From: Actinomyces ruminicola | GTDB taxonomy: Bacteria > Actinomycetota > Actinomycetes > Actinomycetales > Actinomycetaceae | Reading direction: 5' to 3' | Length of the DNA stretch: 64,000 bases | Assembly: GCF_900103885.1 (NCBI RefSeq) | Contig: NZ_FNIM01000001.1 | Coordinates: forward strand, 1-64,000 | In this document: positions 1-13,022 of the stretch, one piece after another | Position numbering within the stretch: position 1 is the stretch's first letter | Layout: every line of letters starts with the position of its first letter | The notes under the pieces: model-generated | What the model was told of the DNA's origin: nothing | Database searches by the model: none | What the model saw: only the letters and a program-made list of their open reading frames with translations | Position numbers and translations under genes: made by a program

Positions 1-232
1 AACAAAATGCTGAACCTATACCAACCCACCCATGCAGGCAGGCCAGACCACCCCGTATTAGCCGCCCTTTCAAGCAGTTATCCAGGAGAAGAGGGCAGGT
101 TACTCACGTGTTACTCACCCGTTCGCCACTAACCAACCCACCAGCAAAAACCAGCAGGAAAGCCCGTTCGACTTGCATGTGTTAAGCACGCCGCCAGCGT
201 TCGTCCTGAGCCAGGATCAAACTCTCCAAACA
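1..232 (-). rRNA. rrs: 16S ribosomal RNA, 5' end only
   Basis: Read on the minus strand, the sequence carries the universal 16S start (GAGTTTGATCCTGGCTCAG at 224 downward) followed by the GACGAACGCTGGCGGCGTGC helix region. Counting from E. coli numbering puts base 1 near 232. The gene runs off the left edge of the window, so only about 230 nt are present. It lies downstream of tyrS in the same orientation but has its own promoter. Confidence 0.97.
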
Positions 233-376
233 AAACAAAAACCAAACAAAGAAACCAACAAAAAACACCAACCAAAACAAACAAACACGACACACTATCG
301 AGATCCCAAACAACACACCCACCGAGTCTCCACATCGCCTCATCGGCAATTGCTTCTTCTCGGAAGCGCCGGAGGA
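233..376 (-). promoter_or_regulatory. rrn transcribed leader with antitermination-like element
   Basis: This stretch separates the rrn promoter from the 16S start and is unusually T-rich on the transcribed strand for this genome. At 291-316 (minus strand) it contains GTTGTTTGGGATCTCGATAG, which resembles the TTGTTTGAGAACTC-type leader element of actinobacterial rRNA operons that carries the Nus-factor antitermination signal. The likeness is from memory of mycobacterial leaders; no alignment was run. Confidence 0.6.
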
Positions 377-405
377 ACTTTAGCGAACCGCGCGATCGGG
401 GTCAA
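377..405 (-). promoter_or_regulatory. rrn promoter, -35 TTGACC / 17 bp / -10 TAAAGT
   Basis: On the minus strand, TTGACC (405-400) and TAAAGT (382-377) are separated by exactly 17 bp, near the housekeeping sigma consensus. Transcription would start near 370, about 140 nt before the 16S gene. No second equally good promoter was seen in the tyrS-rrs gap. Confidence 0.75.
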
Positions 406-536
406 ATCGGAAATCCGTGATCCCCGTCTCGCTCAGCGGCTCTGTTGAGTTACTCCGTTCCGCCTTCTCGGGTCATCCCCGTTGCCGGCGGCAGGGAGAG
501 ACTCTACGCAGCCGTCCCGCCCCGGTCAAACGGCGC

Positions 537-571
537 GGCGGTGACAACAGCCACAAGCCGTTGCCACCGCC
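537..571 (-). terminator. Possible terminator after tyrS
   Basis: A 12-bp inverted repeat with one mismatch (537-548 and 560-571, GGCGGTGACAAC / GTTGCCACCGCC) sits about 70 nt past the tyrS stop, with an 11-nt loop. There is no U-tract, which is common for GC-rich actinobacterial terminators. Confidence 0.4.
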
Positions 572-639
572 GCTCCATGTCGGGGATAGCAAGCGGACCA
601 CGCCGCGGCAGCCCTTGGCGCCCCGTTCCCCTCCAGGCG

Positions 640-1902
640 TCAGGCGCGTCGGCCGACGGCGAGATTGCGTCGGCCTTTGCGAATGAGTACCACGTCGCCG
701 GCCAGCAACTGTTCCTGAGCCACCGGTGCGTCCTCGTCCAGCACCTTGACGTTATTGAGGTAGGCGCCGCCGGCCGCCACCGTCTTGCGAGCGGCGTTAC
801 GACCCTTCTCCAGGCCTGCCCCGACCAACAGGTCGACGATCGTCGACCTGCCCACCTCGAGCGGCGCGGCCGGCAGATCCGCGGTGGCGGCGGCCAGAGT
901 CGCCTCGTCCAACGCACTCAGTTCCCCCTTCCCCCAGAGCGCCGCCGTGGCCGCCTTCGCCTGAGCGGTCGCCTCCGCTCCGTGAACCCATGTGGTCACC
1001 TCGTGAGCCAGAACGCGCTGAGCCTCACGCGCCTTCGGGTTGGTGGCCACAGAGTCCTCCAGCCGTTCGATCTCCTCGCGCGGCAGGAAGGTGAAGACCT
1101 TGAGGAAACGAACCACGTCGGCGTCCTCGACCTGGAGCCAGAACTGGTAGAAGGCGTACGGGCTGAGCATTTCGGGGTTGAGCCAGATCGCTCCGCCCTC
1201 GGTCTTGCCGAACTTGGTGCCGTCGGCCTTGGTGATCAGCGGGTTGGTCATGACGTGCACCGAGGCGCCTTCAACCTTGTGGATGAGGTCCATGCCGCCC
1301 ACCAGGTTTCCCCACTGGTCGTTTCCGCCTACCTCCAAGCTGCAGCCGTACCGGCGGTAGAGCTCGAGGTAGTCGTTGGCCTGGAGGATCTGGTAGCTGA
1401 ACTCGGTGAATGAGATGCCCTCCTCGCTCGCCAGACGGCGGGCCACGATGTCCTTGGACAGCATGGTGCCCATGCGGAAGTGCTTGCCGAGGTCCCGCAG
1501 GAAGTCGATCGCACTCAGCTGCGCAGTCCAGTCCAGGTTGTTGACGATCCGGGCGGGGTTATCGCCGTCGAAGTCGAGCAGGTGTTCCAGCTGGGCCCGC
1601 AGTCCTTGCGCCCACTCGGCGACCACCTCCTTGGTGTTGAGCGTGCGCTCGCCCTTGGCGCGCGGGTCGCCGATGAGCCCGGTGGCGCCACCCACCAGGG
1701 CCAGCGGGTGGTGTCCGGCCAGTTGCAGATGACGCATGACCTTCACCGCCACCAGATGACCGTGATGCAGGGAGGGCGCGGTCGGGTCGAAGCCGCAATA
1801 GAAGGTGACCGGTCCGCTGGCCAGCGCTGCGCGCAGCGCGTCGATGTCGGTGTGCTGAGCAATGAGGCCCCGCCACTGCAGCTCGTCCAGGATGTCGGTC
1901 AC
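640..1902 (-). CDS. tyrS: Tyrosyl-tRNA synthetase
   Basis: Cytoplasmic class I aminoacyl-tRNA synthetase that charges tRNA-Tyr with tyrosine. The protein shows the HIGH-type motif in PSLHHGHL, the KMSKS-type loop as KFGKT, the tyrosine-pocket segment YQILQANDYLELY with GGNDQWGN, and a C-terminal S4-like RNA-binding domain (GRNAARKTVAAGG onward). The reading frame opens with GTG at 1935. I prefer the GTG at 1902 because AGGAAGG lies 9 nt before it and family proteins begin close to VTDILDEL; this gives 420 aa, a normal length. It is the last gene before the rRNA operon, a neighbourhood also known from other actinobacteria. Confidence 0.96.
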   Translation of the reverse strand: MTDILDELQWRGLIAQHTDIDALRAALASGPVTFYCGFDPTAPSLHHGHLVAVKVMRHLQLAGHHPLALVGGATGLIGDPRAKGERTLNTKEVVAEWAQGLRAQLEHLLDFDGDNPARIVNNLDWTAQLSAIDFLRDLGKHFRMGTMLSKDIVARRLASEEGISFTEFSYQILQANDYLELYRRYGCSLEVGGNDQWGNLVGGMDLIHKVEGASVHVMTNPLITKADGTKFGKTEGGAIWLNPEMLSPYAFYQFWLQVEDADVVRFLKVFTFLPREEIERLEDSVATNPKAREAQRVLAHEVTTWVHGAEATAQAKAATAALWGKGELSALDEATLAAATADLPAAPLEVGRSTIVDLLVGAGLEKGRNAARKTVAAGGAYLNNVKVLDEDAPVAQEQLLAGDVVLIRKGRRNLAVGRRA

Positions 1903-2112
1903 GGTCCTGTGCCTTCCTATGTCTTCTCCCGGCACACGCGGTCCGGGGCCGGAGCGGTTGCCCGGCGCGGGCTAGTCTGCCACGGCCTCCCGACGCGCCC
2001 GGCACGCCGTCAACGGACCGGACACCGCGCCGGCACTCCCCCGCACGCCTGCTCAAAGGGAGTCCGCGGGTTCAGCAGCTCCGACGGCACCCTCATCGGC
2101 GGCCTAGGCGGG

Positions 2113-2133
2113 CGGTCGCTGCCCTGGCGACCG
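2113..2133 (-). terminator. Hairpin just after the methyltransferase gene
   Basis: A perfect 7-bp inverted repeat (CGGTCGC / GCGACCG) with a 7-nt loop starts 3 nt past the stop codon at 2137. It is a plausible 3' end for the argH-mpg-methyltransferase transcript. Confidence 0.45.
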
Positions 2134-2136
2134 AAG

Positions 2137-2772
2137 TCATACCGGCCGCCCCGTTGGCCGGTCCCAAACCAGTGAGTAGCGCCAGTAGAACCGCCTGCGC
2201 ACCCGGGCACCGGGCAGCGTCCGCCCGGCCGCACCGCGAATCTCCCGCAGTGACTGGCGCGCCGGAGCCGTGGGCACGCCGATGTCTCGCCGCTCCCGGT
2301 GCAGCAGGCTCGCAATCCGGATGGGTACCACGCTCAATGCGCTCAGCACCCAGTCCGCAGCGGAGGCGTTCGCAGCCAGCCCGATGACCAGAAGCCTGCC
2401 ACCGGGAGCGACCAGCGCGGCCAGACGGTCCAGCCCTGCTTCCAGGGGCAGGTGGTGCAGGACCGCCACGCAGGTGACGGTGTCGAACTCTCCGAGCCCG
2501 TCGGCCGCTCCCGGCTCCAGCACGTCTGCCTGCCGCACGTCGGCTCCGTCGACTCCGGTCAGGCGGTCACGGGCCCGTCGGGCGGTATCCGGGTCCGCCT
2601 CGATCCCGACGACCTGGTCGCACACGCCCGCGAGCCGTTCCAGGAGCAGTCCCTCGCCGCAGCCCACATCCAGGGCGCGTCCGCCCCTGCGGGCGGCGTC
2701 GGCCACGATCTCATCATGGAAGGCCGCATTGTGGTTCCAGTAGTGGTCGTGCCCGGAGAGGCGGGTGCTCAT
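2137..2772 (-). CDS. Class I SAM-dependent methyltransferase
   Basis: Predicted small-molecule methyltransferase of 211 aa. It has the Rossmann motif I ALDVGCGEG, the acidic motif II residue in VVGIEADP, and the motif IV/post-IV segment TVTCVAVLHHLPLEAGL typical of the UbiE/Methyltransf_11 group. The substrate cannot be read from sequence. The start is ATG at 2772, preceded by GGGGAGGA. That ATG overlaps the stop of the upstream glycosylase gene (ATGA), so the two are probably translationally coupled. A longer frame reaching 3024 is an overlap artefact inside the glycosylase gene. It ends the argH-mpg unit, with no evident link to arginine. Confidence 0.8.
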   Translation of the reverse strand: MSTRLSGHDHYWNHNAAFHDEIVADAARRGGRALDVGCGEGLLLERLAGVCDQVVGIEADPDTARRARDRLTGVDGADVRQADVLEPGAADGLGEFDTVTCVAVLHHLPLEAGLDRLAALVAPGGRLLVIGLAANASAADWVLSALSVVPIRIASLLHRERRDIGVPTAPARQSLREIRGAAGRTLPGARVRRRFYWRYSLVWDRPTGRPV

Positions 2773-3464
2773 GATCCGGTCCTCCCCCGGCGTCGGGGTC
2801 GGGCGGGCTTGTAGGGGGAGACGGTGGGCTCGCCGTCGAGCCAGAAGCGCCACGGGTAGACCGTGCCGTCGCCGCCGGGACCGGATACGCCGGTACGCGG
2901 GCCGGTGCGGATGGAGGCGGGATCGGGAGCCCGGCCCGCTCCCGGCAGCTCCAGGGCGATGCGGGAGCCCGGCGGGCCGAGCCGAAGCCCGTCGTCGTCC
3001 AGGGTGAGACCGAGCGCCTGACACAGGCGTGCCGGTCCGCGGGCGAGGTCACGATCGCTGCGGGCGGCCGGACGGCGCCGACGGGCCAGCTCGAGCCCAG
3101 CCGTCACCTCGCCGCCGCGCAGCAGCACGGCGCGAGAGCTCCCGGCGGGGCCGCAGACGATATTGGCGCAGTAGTGCATGCCGTAGGTGAAGTAGACGTA
3201 GATGGCGCCCGCGGCCTCGAACATGGAGGCGTTGCGCGCGGTGCGACCGTGATAGGCGTGCGAGCCCGGATCGGCCTCGCCCCGATAGGCCTCAACCTCC
3301 GTCGAACGCACGGCCACATCTCCCTGCGGCGAATGGGCGGTCAGCGTGGCGCCGAGCAGTCGCGGCGCCACCTCGACCGGGTCTCCGGCGAGCAGGGAGG
3401 CCACCTCCCCGGGTACTACGGGGACGTCGATGCGCAGGCCCTCCTCAGCAGCCGGCTTCGCCAT
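2769..3464 (-). CDS. DNA-3-methyladenine glycosylase (AAG/Mpg family)
   Basis: Base-excision repair enzyme that releases alkylated purines, 231 aa. The family fingerprint is clear: STEVEAYRGEADPGSHA around residues 53-70, then GRTARNASMF and YVYFTYGMHYCANIVC, the segments that form the nucleotide-flipping pocket with the catalytic Glu in TEVEAY. The C-terminus (from about 215) is a basic, low-complexity tail. It lies 7 nt after argH and overlaps the methyltransferase start by 4 nt, so it sits inside a co-transcribed unit. Length is typical for the bacterial family. Confidence 0.93.
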   Translation of the reverse strand: MAKPAAEEGLRIDVPVVPGEVASLLAGDPVEVAPRLLGATLTAHSPQGDVAVRSTEVEAYRGEADPGSHAYHGRTARNASMFEAAGAIYVYFTYGMHYCANIVCGPAGSSRAVLLRGGEVTAGLELARRRRPAARSDRDLARGPARLCQALGLTLDDDGLRLGPPGSRIALELPGAGRAPDPASIRTGPRTGVSGPGGDGTVYPWRFWLDGEPTVSPYKPARPRRRGRTGS

Positions 3465-3471
3465 ATGGTCC

Positions 3472-6419
<2,948 letters not shown>

Positions 6420-6607
6420 GCTCTCCTCCTTGTATTCGTCCCCCCGCATCCGGGTTGAGGTGGGTCCGGCTCATGGGGCATCGGCAGGGTGGCGGGTACC
6501 GGCTGTGTGGCACCGGCCTGCTGTTGCCGTAGCGTAACCGCATCCGTCCGTTTGTGAGGCGGAATCGGCCGCGTCTCGCGCCCCGAGCGGCAGCGCGCTC
6601 GCCATAT

Positions 6608-6650
6608 GCAGGTGGCCGGAAGCCCTCAGACGGGGCCGCCGGCCACCTGC
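6608..6650 (-). terminator. Strong hairpin after argG
   Basis: A perfect 12-bp inverted repeat, GCAGGTGGCCGG (6608-6619) and CCGGCCACCTGC (6639-6650), with a 19-nt loop. It begins 34 nt past the argG stop and could terminate the argC-to-argG transcript before the polymerase-like gene. Confidence 0.65.
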
Positions 6651-6684
6651 GCGATGTGGCGCTTCAGTGGTGCGGGTCTCGGCG

Positions 6685-7908
6685 TCAGAAGGCCACGCCG
6701 CGTCCCAGGCGCACGTCGCGGGCGGCGGCGAGCTTGGACTGCATGCCGTAGATCTCGATGAACCCGCGGGAGGAGGACTGATCGAAGGTGTCCCCGGTCT
6801 CGTAAGTGGCCAGGTTGAAGTCGTACAGGCCGGTGTCGGTGCGGCGGCCGTTGACGGTGGCGCGGCCGCCGTGCAGCACCATGCGGATGTCGCCGGTCAC
6901 GTAGTACTGGGTGTCCTCGATGAAGGCGTCCAGGGAGCGCTTGAGCGGCGAGTACCACTGGGCCTCGTAGACCAGGTCCGACCAGGTCTGCTCCAGCTGC
7001 CGCTTGTAGCGACGCTGCAGGCGCTCCAGGGTGACGGACTCCAGGGCCTGGTGCGCCTCGATGAGCGCGACGGCGCCGGGGGCCTCGTAGATCTCGCGGG
7101 ACTTGATGCCCACCAGCCGGTCCTCGACCATGTCGATGCGGCCCACGCCCTGGGCGCCGGCACGGCGGTTGAGCTCCTGGATGGCCTCCAGCGGGGTTAC
7201 TGCCTTGCCGTCGATCGCGGTGGGCACGCCCTGCTCGAAGTGGATGACGACCTCATCGGGCAGCGGCGGGTAGGTGGGGTCGTCGGTGTAGACGTAGACG
7301 TCCTTGGTGGGTGCGTTCCACAGGTCCTCGAGGAACCCGGTCTCGATGGCCCGGCCCCACACGTTCTGGTCGATGGAGAAGGGGTTGTGCTTGGTGGTCT
7401 CGATCGGCAGGTCGTGCTTCTCGGCGTACTCGATGGCCACGTCCCGGGTCAGGGCGAGGTCTCGCACCGGGGAGATGCAGTTCATGTCCGGGGCCATGGA
7501 GGTGATGGCCACCTCGAAGCGGACCTGGTCATTGCCCTTGCCGGTGCAGCCGTGCGCGACGGTGCTGGCGCCGAACTCGCGGGCGGCCCGCACCAGATGC
7601 TTGGCGATCACCGGGCGGGACAGGGCCGAGACCAGCGGGTACTTGCCCTCGTAGAGCGCGTTGGCCTTTAGGGCGGGCATGCAGTACTCCTCGGCGAACT
7701 CGTCGCGCGCGTCCGCCACGTAGGCCTCCACCGCGCCGCAGTCGAGGGCCCGCTGGCGAATAACCTCCAGGTCCTCCCCGCCCTGGCCGACGTCGACGGC
7801 GACGGTGACGACCTCACGGCCGGTCTGCTCACCGATCCAGCCGATGGCGACGGAGGTGTCCAGGCCCCCGGAGTAGGCGAGGACGACGCGGTCCTGGTGC
7901 TTGCTCAT
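6685..7908 (-). CDS. argG: Argininosuccinate synthase
   Basis: Condenses citrulline and aspartate with ATP in the penultimate step of arginine synthesis. The 407-aa protein opens with [15 protein letters not shown], the PP-loop ATP-pyrophosphatase signature, and has the second signature [13 protein letters not shown] and the substrate-binding segment [10 protein letters not shown]. Length fits the family. It lies 87 nt after argR with only a weak A-rich ribosome-binding region (AGAAAGAAA), so it may be expressed from the argC operon or from its own promoter. A strong hairpin follows it. Confidence 0.97.
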   Translation of the reverse strand: MSKHQDRVVLAYSGGLDTSVAIGWIGEQTGREVVTVAVDVGQGGEDLEVIRQRALDCGAVEAYVADARDEFAEEYCMPALKANALYEGKYPLVSALSRPVIAKHLVRAAREFGASTVAHGCTGKGNDQVRFEVAITSMAPDMNCISPVRDLALTRDVAIEYAEKHDLPIETTKHNPFSIDQNVWGRAIETGFLEDLWNAPTKDVYVYTDDPTYPPLPDEVVIHFEQGVPTAIDGKAVTPLEAIQELNRRAGAQGVGRIDMVEDRLVGIKSREIYEAPGAVALIEAHQALESVTLERLQRRYKRQLEQTWSDLVYEAQWYSPLKRSLDAFIEDTQYYVTGDIRMVLHGGRATVNGRRTDTGLYDFNLATYETGDTFDQSSSRGFIEIYGMQSKLAAARDVRLGRGVAF

Positions 7909-7995
7909 ATGCGTTCTGTTTCTTTCTCTGTGGGGTCCGCAAAAGACGGTTCTTGGGCGGATGTTTCGGGTGGGACTGTTGGCGGCGGACCGCGG

Positions 7996-8556
7996 TCAGC
8001 TGTGCGGGCCCGGGCCGGCCAGGGACAGCAGGTGCGCGGCCACCTCGGCCGCCACCGACTCCGAACGGGTGATGACCAGGACGGTGTCGTCCCCGGCGAT
8101 GCAGCCGAGCACGCCCGGCAGCATGGCGTCGTCGACGGCGCTGGCCAGCAGCTGGGCCGCCCCCGCAGGGGTGCGTAGGACCAGCTGGTTGCCGGCCCAT
8201 TCGGCGGTGACCACCAGGTCGGCGCACCACCGGGCCAGTCGCGCGGTGGTGTGCTCGGTCAGGGGCTCCTCGCCGCCCCCGATGGGCGGCACCTGGCCGG
8301 GGGCGCCGGCCTCGGGGATGGCGTATACCTGCGTGCCGCCCACCGAGCGGATCTTGGTGGCGCGCAGCTCTACCAGGTCGCGCGACAGCGTCGCCTGCGT
8401 GGTGCTCACGCCGTGCCGCGCCAGCGCCTCGCGCAGCTCCCCCTGGGAGTGGATGCGCTCATGGCCGAGGATCCTGGCGATCAGGGCGTGGCGGGCCGCC
8501 TTGGTCGGGGGCGTGCCGACGCCGTCGACCACGGGCGCGTCGGGGGCCGTGTTCAT
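7996..8556 (-). CDS. argR: Arginine repressor
   Basis: Hexameric arginine-responsive repressor of the arginine regulon, 186 aa. The N-terminal winged helix is visible in ARILGHERIHSQGELREAL with the recognition helix STTQATLSRDL, and the C-terminal arginine-binding/oligomerisation domain has GTIAGDDT-like GCIAGDDTVLVI. Start ATG 8556 overlaps the argD stop (ATGA). The N-terminal tail of about 20 residues and an inserted loop make it slightly longer than typical 150-170 aa members. In many actinobacteria argF sits between argD and argR; here it does not. Confidence 0.96.
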   Translation of the reverse strand: MNTAPDAPVVDGVGTPPTKAARHALIARILGHERIHSQGELREALARHGVSTTQATLSRDLVELRATKIRSVGGTQVYAIPEAGAPGQVPPIGGGEEPLTEHTTARLARWCADLVVTAEWAGNQLVLRTPAGAAQLLASAVDDAMLPGVLGCIAGDDTVLVITRSESVAAEVAAHLLSLAGPGPHS

Positions 8557-9800
8557 GCCGCTGCCCGCCGGGCGAGGACGTCGGTGAGCGTTGCCGTGAA
8601 GGCGTCGGCGTCGGCGTCGGACAGGATGAAGGGGGGCGCGAGCCGCAGCGTGTCCGGACGGGGCGGGTTGACGATGAAGCCGCGCCGCTCCAGGTCGGCG
8701 GCCACCTCCGCGGCCGGGCCGACGGCTTCGTGCAGGCCGACGCCGCGCAGCAGTCCGGCCCCGCGCACCTCGGCCACGCCGGGGACAGCGGCGAGCTCCG
8801 CCGCCCAGCGGTCGCCGAGTTCGACGACCCGTTGCAGCAGTCCCTCCGTCTGAATCGTGTCGATAACGGCCAGGGCGGCCGCCGCGGCCACCGGGTTGCC
8901 ACCGAAAGTGGTGCCGTGCTGGCCCGGGCCGAGCAGCCCGGCCGCCGCGCCGGTGGCGACGGTGGCGCCGACCGGCATCCCCCCGCCCAGGCCCTTGGCG
9001 AGGGTGACCACGTCCGGCTGTACGCCGGGGGCGAGCCGGTGGTGGGCCATCCACGCACCCGTACGTCCCATGCCGGTCTGCACCTCGTCGAGGATCAGCA
9101 GCGCGCCGGCGGCGGCGGTGAGCTCGCGGGCCGCCTCCAGGTAGCCGGCGGGCAGTGGGCGTACGCCGGCCTCCCCCTGAATGGGCTCGACGATGAGGGC
9201 GGCCACGTCCTGCCCCATGGCCCTGCGCAGGGCGTCGACGTCGCCGGCGGGGATGAACTCCACTCCGCCGGGCAGAGGTTCGAAGGGCTCGCGGTAGGCG
9301 GCCTTGTGGGTCAGCGCCAGTGCCCCCATGGTGCGCCCGTGGAAGGCGTCCTCGAGGGCGAGCACGCGCGGACGGTCGGCGCCGCCGTGGCGGCGGGCGA
9401 TCTTGAAGGCGGCCTCGTTGGCCTCCGTGCCGGAGTTGGCCAGGAAGACGCGGGATGCCTGCCGGGCCTCTGGAAACACGAGGGCGTCCAGGGCCTCGGC
9501 CAGGGCGATCTGGGCCGGGGAGGTGAACAGGTTGGAGATGTGTCCCAGGGTGTTCAGCTGCTCGGTGACGGCGGTGACGATGGCCGGGTGGGCGTGGCCC
9601 AGGCAGTTGACGGCGATGCCTGCCAGCAGGTCGATGTACTCGGTGCCGTCGGCATCCCAGACGTGGGTGCCCTCGCCACGCACCAGTACCCGGCCGGGCG
9701 TGCCGAAGGTGTTCATGACGGCGCCGGCGTAGCGCTGCCGCCAGCTCTCATTGGTGCCGACCGCCGCGGCGGCGGTGGGAACGGGCTCGGGGACGGTCAC
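8553..9800 (-). CDS. argD: Acetylornithine aminotransferase
   Basis: PLP enzyme converting N-acetylglutamate semialdehyde to N-acetylornithine with glutamate as amino donor. The 415-aa class III aminotransferase shows [14 protein letters not shown] (the Asp that contacts the pyridine nitrogen) and [15 protein letters not shown] with the Schiff-base lysine. The GTG at 9800 is supported by AAAGGAGG about 9 nt upstream and by its GTGA overlap with the argB stop. Its stop overlaps argR in the same way. Confidence 0.96.
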   Translation of the reverse strand: MTVPEPVPTAAAAVGTNESWRQRYAGAVMNTFGTPGRVLVRGEGTHVWDADGTEYIDLLAGIAVNCLGHAHPAIVTAVTEQLNTLGHISNLFTSPAQIALAEALDALVFPEARQASRVFLANSGTEANEAAFKIARRHGGADRPRVLALEDAFHGRTMGALALTHKAAYREPFEPLPGGVEFIPAGDVDALRRAMGQDVAALIVEPIQGEAGVRPLPAGYLEAARELTAAAGALLILDEVQTGMGRTGAWMAHHRLAPGVQPDVVTLAKGLGGGMPVGATVATGAAAGLLGPGQHGTTFGGNPVAAAAALAVIDTIQTEGLLQRVVELGDRWAAELAAVPGVAEVRGAGLLRGVGLHEAVGPAAEVAADLERRGFIVNPPRPDTLRLAPPFILSDADADAFTATLTDVLARRAAA

Positions 9801-10732
9801 AGCGTTGCGCCTCCTTTCGTGCGTGACTGGGGGATGACGTCGGGGTGGACCACGGTGCCGACGCCGTCGTCGGTGACGATCTCCAGCAGCATGGAGTGGG
9901 GCTGGCGGCCGTCGACGACGTGGGCCTGGCCGACGCCGCCGCGCACGGCCCGCAGGCAGGCCTCCATCTTGGGAACCATGCCGCTGGACAGCTCCGGCAG
10001 CAGCGCCTCAAGCGCATCGGCGCCGATGCGGGAGACCAGTGAGTCCTTCTCCGGCCAGTTGGAATACAGCCCCTCCACATCGGTGAGCACGATGAGCTTC
10101 TGAGCCTTCAGGGCGACGGCGAGCGCTGCGGCCGCGGTGTCGGCGTTGACGTTGAGCACCGTGGTGGCGTCGGCCACGAGCGGGGCCACCGAGGAGACCA
10201 CCGGGATGCGCCCCTGGTCGAGCAGCTCGATCACCGAACGGGGGTCGACCTCGACGACGTCGCCGACCAGGCCGACGTCGACGCTCTCACCGTCGACGGT
10301 GGCCAGGCGCTGGCGGGCGCGCAGCAGGCCACCGTCCTCTCCCGAGATGCCAACGGCCGCGGAACTGTACTCATTGAGCAGACTGACCAGCTCCCGCTGC
10401 ACGCCGCCGGTGAGCACCATGCGCACCACGTCCATGACTTCGGGCGTGGTCACGCGCAGGCCGCCCCTGAACTCGGACTCGATGCCGAGCCGAGCCAGCA
10501 TGGCGCTGATCTGGGGGCCGCCGCCATGGACCACCACGGGGCGCAGGCCCACCTGGTGAAGGAAGAGGACGTCGGCGGCGAAGGCGCGTTTGAGCGCGTC
10601 GTCGACCATGGCGTTGCCGCCGTACTTGATGACGATCGTGGCGCCCTTGTAGGCGCGCAGCCAGGGCATGGCCTCCAGCAGGACGGAGGCCTTCTGGGTG
10701 GGAGTCAGCGAGGTGGGAAGAGTGGTGCTCAT
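9797..10732 (-). CDS. argB: Acetylglutamate kinase
   Basis: Phosphorylates N-acetylglutamate in the second step of arginine synthesis. The 311-aa amino-acid-kinase fold has the lysine-containing glycine-rich loop [22 protein letters not shown], and the nucleotide-side motif [14 protein letters not shown]. An N-terminal helix of about 25 residues before TIVIKYGG is the kind found in arginine-inhibited hexameric NAGKs, suggesting feedback control (inference). ATG 10732 overlaps the argJ stop by ATGA. Confidence 0.96.
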   Translation of the reverse strand: MSTTLPTSLTPTQKASVLLEAMPWLRAYKGATIVIKYGGNAMVDDALKRAFAADVLFLHQVGLRPVVVHGGGPQISAMLARLGIESEFRGGLRVTTPEVMDVVRMVLTGGVQRELVSLLNEYSSAAVGISGEDGGLLRARQRLATVDGESVDVGLVGDVVEVDPRSVIELLDQGRIPVVSSVAPLVADATTVLNVNADTAAAALAVALKAQKLIVLTDVEGLYSNWPEKDSLVSRIGADALEALLPELSSGMVPKMEACLRAVRGGVGQAHVVDGRQPHSMLLEIVTDDGVGTVVHPDVIPQSRTKGGATL

Positions 10733-11925
10733 GTCGTGTAGTCCGCGTTGATGGTCACGTATCCGTGGGTGAGGTCGTTGGTCCAGACCGTGGCGGCGGC
10801 ATCGCCCGCGTTCAGGGCGATGTCTATACGGGTCTCGCGCGGGGTCATGTCCACCGTGGAGCGGTCCTCGCCGAGGGCGCCGTGGCGGTATACGGTCACC
10901 CCGTTGATGGCGACGTCTACCGCATCGGGGTCGAAGGGACAGACCGCCTCGGGGACGGTGCCGAGCTGCGAGATGACGCGCCCCCAGTTGGGGTCCTCAC
11001 CGGCGACGGCGCATTTGAGCAGGTTCGAGGCCGAGACGGTGCGGGCGGCGGCCTCGGCGGCCGCCTCGGTGATCGCGCCGGTGACGGTGATGGCGATGTC
11101 GTGCGTGGCGCCCTCCGCGTCCGCCACCAGTCGACGTCCCAGCCGGCCCAGCAGCTCCTGAACGGCGGCGCCGAAGTCCTCCGGTGCGGGGGTCTTGCCG
11201 GAGGCTCCGGAGGCGAGCAGCAGGACGGTGTCATTTGTGGACATGCAGCCGTCGGAGTTGATGCGGCCCACGGTGCGGGCGGCGGCACGGGACAGGGCCG
11301 AATGAGCGGTGCCGGCGTCGACGACGGCGTCAGTGGTGATCACGCACAGCATGGTGGCCATGCCGGGGGCGAGCATGCCCACGCCCTTGATCATGCCGCC
11401 GATGGTCCAGCCGTCCAGGTGGAGGGTGTCCTCCTTGGAAACGGTGTCGGTGGTCATGATGGCCGTGGCGGCGGCGTGGCCGGCGTCCGGCGTGTCGGCC
11501 AGGGCTCGGACTGCGGCCGCCGCGCCTGTCAACAGATTCGGCATGTCCAGCGGCACCCCGATGACGCCGGTGGAGCACACCAGGACGGAGCCGGGCTGCG
11601 GGCCGGGGCGGTCGTGAGCGAGCAGCTCGGCGACGCGTGCGGCGGTGGCGGCGGTGTCCGCGGCGCCCTGGGGGCCGGTGCAGGCGTTGGCGGAGCCCGA
11701 GTTGAGGATGACGGCGCGGGCGGCTCCCGGCGAGCCGTGCTCACCCGCCAGCACGGAGCGGCACCAGTGCACGGGGGCGGCGGCGACTCGGTTGGTGGTG
11801 AACACGCCGGCGGCCACGTCCAGGGGGCCGTCGTTGACCACCAGGGCCAGGTCGGGCCTGCCGGACTCCTTCAGCCCGGCGTTGATGCCGGCGGCGCGGA
11901 AGCCGGCGGCGGCGGTGACGCTCAC
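10729..11925 (-). CDS. argJ: Ornithine acetyltransferase / N-acetylglutamate synthase
   Basis: Recycles the acetyl group from N-acetylornithine to glutamate; some family members also use acetyl-CoA. The 398-aa precursor has the self-cleavage site in [20 protein letters not shown]: cleavage before the Thr of ATML would yield alpha and beta chains, with that Thr as the N-terminal nucleophile. The GTG start at 11925 has GGAAGGAG upstream and overlaps the argC stop (GTGA). Whether it is mono- or bifunctional cannot be decided from sequence. Confidence 0.96.
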   Translation of the reverse strand: MSVTAAAGFRAAGINAGLKESGRPDLALVVNDGPLDVAAGVFTTNRVAAAPVHWCRSVLAGEHGSPGAARAVILNSGSANACTGPQGAADTAATAARVAELLAHDRPGPQPGSVLVCSTGVIGVPLDMPNLLTGAAAAVRALADTPDAGHAAATAIMTTDTVSKEDTLHLDGWTIGGMIKGVGMLAPGMATMLCVITTDAVVDAGTAHSALSRAAARTVGRINSDGCMSTNDTVLLLASGASGKTPAPEDFGAAVQELLGRLGRRLVADAEGATHDIAITVTGAITEAAAEAAARTVSASNLLKCAVAGEDPNWGRVISQLGTVPEAVCPFDPDAVDVAINGVTVYRHGALGEDRSTVDMTPRETRIDIALNAGDAAATVWTNDLTHGYVTINADYTT

Positions 11926-13022
11926 GGCGCGACTCCTTCCGTGATGATCCCGGTGGTCTCGGGCAGGCCCAGGGCCAGGTTGAGGGACTGGAGAGCGGCT
12001 GAGGCGGTGCCCTTGCCGAGGTTGTCGATCGCGCAGATGATGACGGCGGCACGGGCGGCGGCGTCGTAGGCGACCTGCACGGTGGCCAGGCCGGAGCCGG
12101 CCACGGCGCCGGTCACGGGCCAGGTGCCCTCCGGCAGCAGGTGGATCAGCGGCTCACCGGTCCCGGTGGCGCCGTAGACGCGCTGCCAGGCCTCGCGCAG
12201 GAGGGCGCCGGGATCGGCGTCGGCACCCGCGGCCGCGGTGACCGGCGCGGTCACGGTGGCGAGGATGCCGCGACTCATGGGGACCAGCACTGGGGTGAAG
12301 GACAGGCGGACGGCGTCGGGGGCGGCCCCGGCCACCTGAAGGTTCTGAATGATCTCGGGAATGTGGCGGTGGGTACCGCCCACGGCATAGGGCTGGGCGG
12401 ACCCGAGCGCCTCGGATGCGGTCAAATGGGGCTTCAGCGCCTTGCCGGCTCCCGAGTAGCCCACGGCCAGCACCGCGTTCAACCGGCCGGGATCGATGAG
12501 TCCGGCGGCAATGCCGGGCTGGGCGGCGAGGGTGACGGCGGTGACGTTGCAGCCGGGGACGGCGATACGGCGCGCGGCGGCCAGTTCGCCGCGCTGCGCG
12601 GCGGCGGCCGTCTCGCCGGCGTGGAGCAGTTCGGGCATGCCGTAGGTCCAGGCGCCGGCATAGTCGGTGCCGTAGAACTGCTCCCAAGCGGCCCGGCTGG
12701 TCAGGCGGTGGTCGGCGCCGCAGTCCACAAGGATCGGCGTAGGCCCGGGAGCCTGCTCCAGCGCGGCGGCGACTGCGCCCGAGACGCCGTGCGGCAGCGC
12801 CAGCACGACGACGTCGTGCCCGGACAGGTGCTCGGCGTCGGTCGAGGCGACGACCCGGTCGGCCAGGCTGATCAGGTGCGGGTGGTGCTGCCCCAGCCGT
12901 GTACCGACCGAGGAGTTGGCGGTCACGGCGCCGATCTCTATGTCGGGGTGGGCGGCGAGGAGGCGGAGTACCTCTCCGCCGGCGTACCCGGTCGCTCCGG
13001 CGACCGCTGCTGTCCATGTCAC
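11922..13022 (-). CDS. argC: N-acetyl-gamma-glutamyl-phosphate reductase
   Basis: NADPH-dependent reduction of acetylglutamyl phosphate, third step of arginine synthesis. The N-terminal Rossmann motif [17 protein letters not shown] and the catalytic-cysteine region [19 protein letters not shown] are clear. Two starts are possible: ATG 13037 and GTG 13022. Neither has a Shine-Dalgarno. TATGGT lies 6 nt before the GTG, so a leaderless mRNA starting at 13022 (366 aa) is my preferred reading. It is the first gene of the argCJBDR run. Confidence 0.94.
   Translation of the reverse strand: MTWTAAVAGATGYAGGEVLRLLAAHPDIEIGAVTANSSVGTRLGQHHPHLISLADRVVASTDAEHLSGHDVVVLALPHGVSGAVAAALEQAPGPTPILVDCGADHRLTSRAAWEQFYGTDYAGAWTYGMPELLHAGETAAAAQRGELAAARRIAVPGCNVTAVTLAAQPGIAAGLIDPGRLNAVLAVGYSGAGKALKPHLTASEALGSAQPYAVGGTHRHIPEIIQNLQVAGAAPDAVRLSFTPVLVPMSRGILATVTAPVTAAAGADADPGALLREAWQRVYGATGTGEPLIHLLPEGTWPVTGAVAGSGLATVQVAYDAAARAAVIICAIDNLGKGTASAALQSLNLALGLPETTGIITEGVAP

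Noticed and set aside
1903-2136. Possible T-box leader of tyrS
   Set aside because: AGGGTGCC and GAACCCGCGG on the minus strand recall T-box core pieces, but there is no stem I with a Tyr specifier, no proper TGG-A-CCGCG bulge and no terminator/antiterminator pair near the start codon.
2773-3024. N-terminal extension of the methyltransferase
   Set aside because: The extra 84 codons overlap the glycosylase gene in another frame and are Arg/Pro-rich; ATG 2772 has a good ribosome-binding site and an ATGA overlap.
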